Part shown: positions 23,817 to 24,731 of the stretch, one piece after another
Position numbering within the stretch: the first letter of the stretch is position 1
Layout: the number at the start of each line of letters is the position of its first letter
Virus record (IMG/VR): IMGVR_UViG_3300023301_000093
Span: 1-24,731 of that record
Strand: one strand, 5' to 3'
Source of the DNA: a virus
DNA: 24,731 bases
Made by a program: the position numbers and the translations under genes
The notes under the pieces: generated by a model
Told to the model about the DNA's origin: nothing
Seen by the model: only the letters and a program-made list of their open reading frames with translations
Database searches by the model: none

Positions 23817-24100
23817 TAAAGCTCCTCTGGCTCTTCTTCAAGAGCATATGGCTCTAAATCTGCTTTTGTTAGAGCTTCTTTGCTGTCAAACTTTACTAGC
23901 AAGTTTTCTGACTTAGCTGGGTCCAGGTCTACTAAAACAAGGCTATCAAAATCAATTTCAGCCTCTTCAAAAAGCGGAACCCACTTGCTGTCCTTACGCT
24001 CAAATATGCCTACACCAACCACTTCGTAGTAAATGCGGTCTAGCTCGCCTGTCTCTCGGGAGAGGAACGCTTCCAAAATCTCAACAGTGCTGACTGCCAT
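23816..24100 (-). CDS. Small acidic protein of unknown function before protease gene
   Basis: A 94-residue acidic protein of no recognised family. It has a helix at the start (TVEILEAFLSRETGELDRIY, 5-24), a strand segment YYEVVGVGIFERKDSKWVPL (24-43) and an acidic tail ending EEEPEEL. Both ends overlap neighbours as TAATG (24100 and 23816), so it is embedded in a translationally coupled string leading into the giant protease. The position between the expected portal region and the protease suggests a head-related role, but nothing in the sequence shows one. Confidence 0.75.
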   Translation of the reverse strand: MAVSTVEILEAFLSRETGELDRIYYEVVGVGIFERKDSKWVPLFEEAEIDFDSLVLVDLDPAKSENLLVKFDSKEALTKADLEPYALEEEPEEL

Positions 24101-24408
24101 TATGCTTCCTCACTGTCTTCTAATTCTGGATTAAGATTTCGTAAGTCATCTGCTTCTGACACTTTACGAATAACGTATTTAGCATCGAAAGCTTCAAAGG
24201 TAATTATACCGTCTGAATCAATAGTGACATCCTCGCTATCAACCAAGAAGTCGTATCCGTAGTCGCTCATGTCTACAGTAATATAGTCGTCTGGGCTGCC
24301 TGTTGAAGAGGTAAGAGTGGCCCCAAAAATGTACCGTTTGAAGACCCCCTCGCTAGAAGTTTTCTCAAGAATACCCTCGCCTTTAAAAATTGGTCTTATG
24401 TCTCTCAT
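24100..24408 (-). CDS. Small acidic, strand-rich protein of unknown function
   Basis: A 102-residue acidic protein that I do not recognise. The pattern is short alternating strands: RPIFKGEGILEKTSSEGVFK (5-24), then YIFGATLT, DDYITVDMSDYGYDFLVDSE (40-59) and VTIDSDGIITFEAFDAKYVI (61-80), with a short acidic tail. This suggests a small beta-sandwich or barrel. Its ATG overlaps the preceding stop and its stop overlaps the next ATG (TAATG both times). It is probably co-expressed with the protease in the head module. Confidence 0.75.
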   Translation of the reverse strand: MRDIRPIFKGEGILEKTSSEGVFKRYIFGATLTSSTGSPDDYITVDMSDYGYDFLVDSEDVTIDSDGIITFEAFDAKYVIRKVSEADDLRNLNPELEDSEEA

Positions 24409-24719
24409 TACTTAACTCCAAACATTTCTTCTACAGGTTTTCCAGAAATCTCGGTGATTCCTTCTGCTGTTAGCCGCTCTAATAAAAACTTCCTAGCAGA
24501 TGAGTCCAAGGCTATCCCAGAAAGGTCTGCCCAGCTGAGATTATCCTTGAACAGTACTTCTGATAGCTCTGTCTTTTTTAGAAGCTCTATATAGTCAGTA
24601 TCGGCTACTTTTTTACCCCATGCGTCATAACTAGAGCCGTAGAACTCGGGGCGGCGAATAAGTTGGACTCCGTCAAAGAAGAACTGTAGGCTTGTGAAGG
24701 CAGACTTGTTTAGGTCCAT
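24408..24719 (-). CDS. Small protein of unknown function, possibly 5'-extended beyond window
   Basis: A 103-residue protein (from ATG 24719) with an N-terminal segment SAFTSLQFFFDGVQLIRRPE and helical remainder (DYIELLKKTELSEVLFKDNL). No family is recognised. The frame stays open through the last 12 bases of the window above 24719, and no Shine-Dalgarno is visible there, so the true start could lie outside. Its stop overlaps the next gene's start as TAATG. It is the first of three small coupled genes ahead of the protease. Confidence 0.68.
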   Translation of the reverse strand: MDLNKSAFTSLQFFFDGVQLIRRPEFYGSSYDAWGKKVADTDYIELLKKTELSEVLFKDNLSWADLSGIALDSSARKFLLERLTAEGITEISGKPVEEMFGVK

Positions 24720-24731
24720 AGAAGAAACTTT

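Noticed and set aside
1-24731. tRNA genes, CRISPR arrays, insertion sequences, attachment sites
   Set aside because: Gaps between genes are all 161 bases or shorter. None holds a cloverleaf-like sequence, spaced identical repeats, transposase frame or integrase-linked repeat that I could find by eye.

Overview
The window is one contiguous piece of a tailed double-stranded DNA phage genome. Every supported gene lies on the minus strand, so transcription and gene order run from high to low coordinates. The virion protein families are those of siphoviruses of Actinobacteria: a capsid protease with a long 'polyprotein' architecture, a head-tail adaptor, a tape measure protein, a Dit and Tal pair and an S74-chaperoned fiber. 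Base composition looks mid-40s percent GC by eye. That is low for classic actinophage hosts and would fit a lower-GC actinobacterium such as a freshwater lineage. The host is inference only. Portal and terminase are not in the window; they probably lie above position 24731.

Layout in order of transcription. Three small genes of unknown function (24719-23816) are chained by TAATG stop/start overlaps to a giant 1636-residue gene (23816-18906). That gene carries an HK97-like prohead protease domain and a second protease-like domain. A 161-base leader with hairpins and a 10-bp direct repeat (18745-18905) precedes the major capsid protein (18744-16588). The capsid precursor has an unusually long, very acidic N-terminal pre-domain. 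A second capsid-associated protein (16520-15606) and the tail tube protein (15566-14520) follow, and then a clear intrinsic terminator (about 14465-14507). The three most abundant virion proteins therefore sit together ahead of a terminator, with the tube gene displaced from its usual place after the connector genes.

Below the terminator come the head-tail adaptor (14446-13307), a tail-terminator-like protein (13287-12775), an HK97 gp10-like protein (12775-12383), two overlapping tail-assembly chaperone frames with a probable -1 frameshift (12324-11576), the tape measure protein (11556-8218), Dit (8218-5846), a Tal-like baseplate protein (5823-3826) and a fiber (3836-2409). The fiber has 25 in-register decapeptide repeats and a C-terminal S74 intramolecular chaperone. 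Two small unknown genes follow (2412-1577), and then the 5' part of a family A DNA polymerase gene (1539 to beyond position 1).

The most striking pattern is a module of about 46-54 residues that resembles the phage repeat often labelled 'E1 FCCH-like'. It occurs ten times across three neighbouring tail proteins: once in the tube, six times in Dit and three times in the Tal-like protein. In Dit and the Tal-like protein the copies appear to interrupt otherwise conventional folds. No lysis genes, integrase, tRNA, CRISPR array or insertion sequence was seen. Every gap between genes is 161 bases or shorter.
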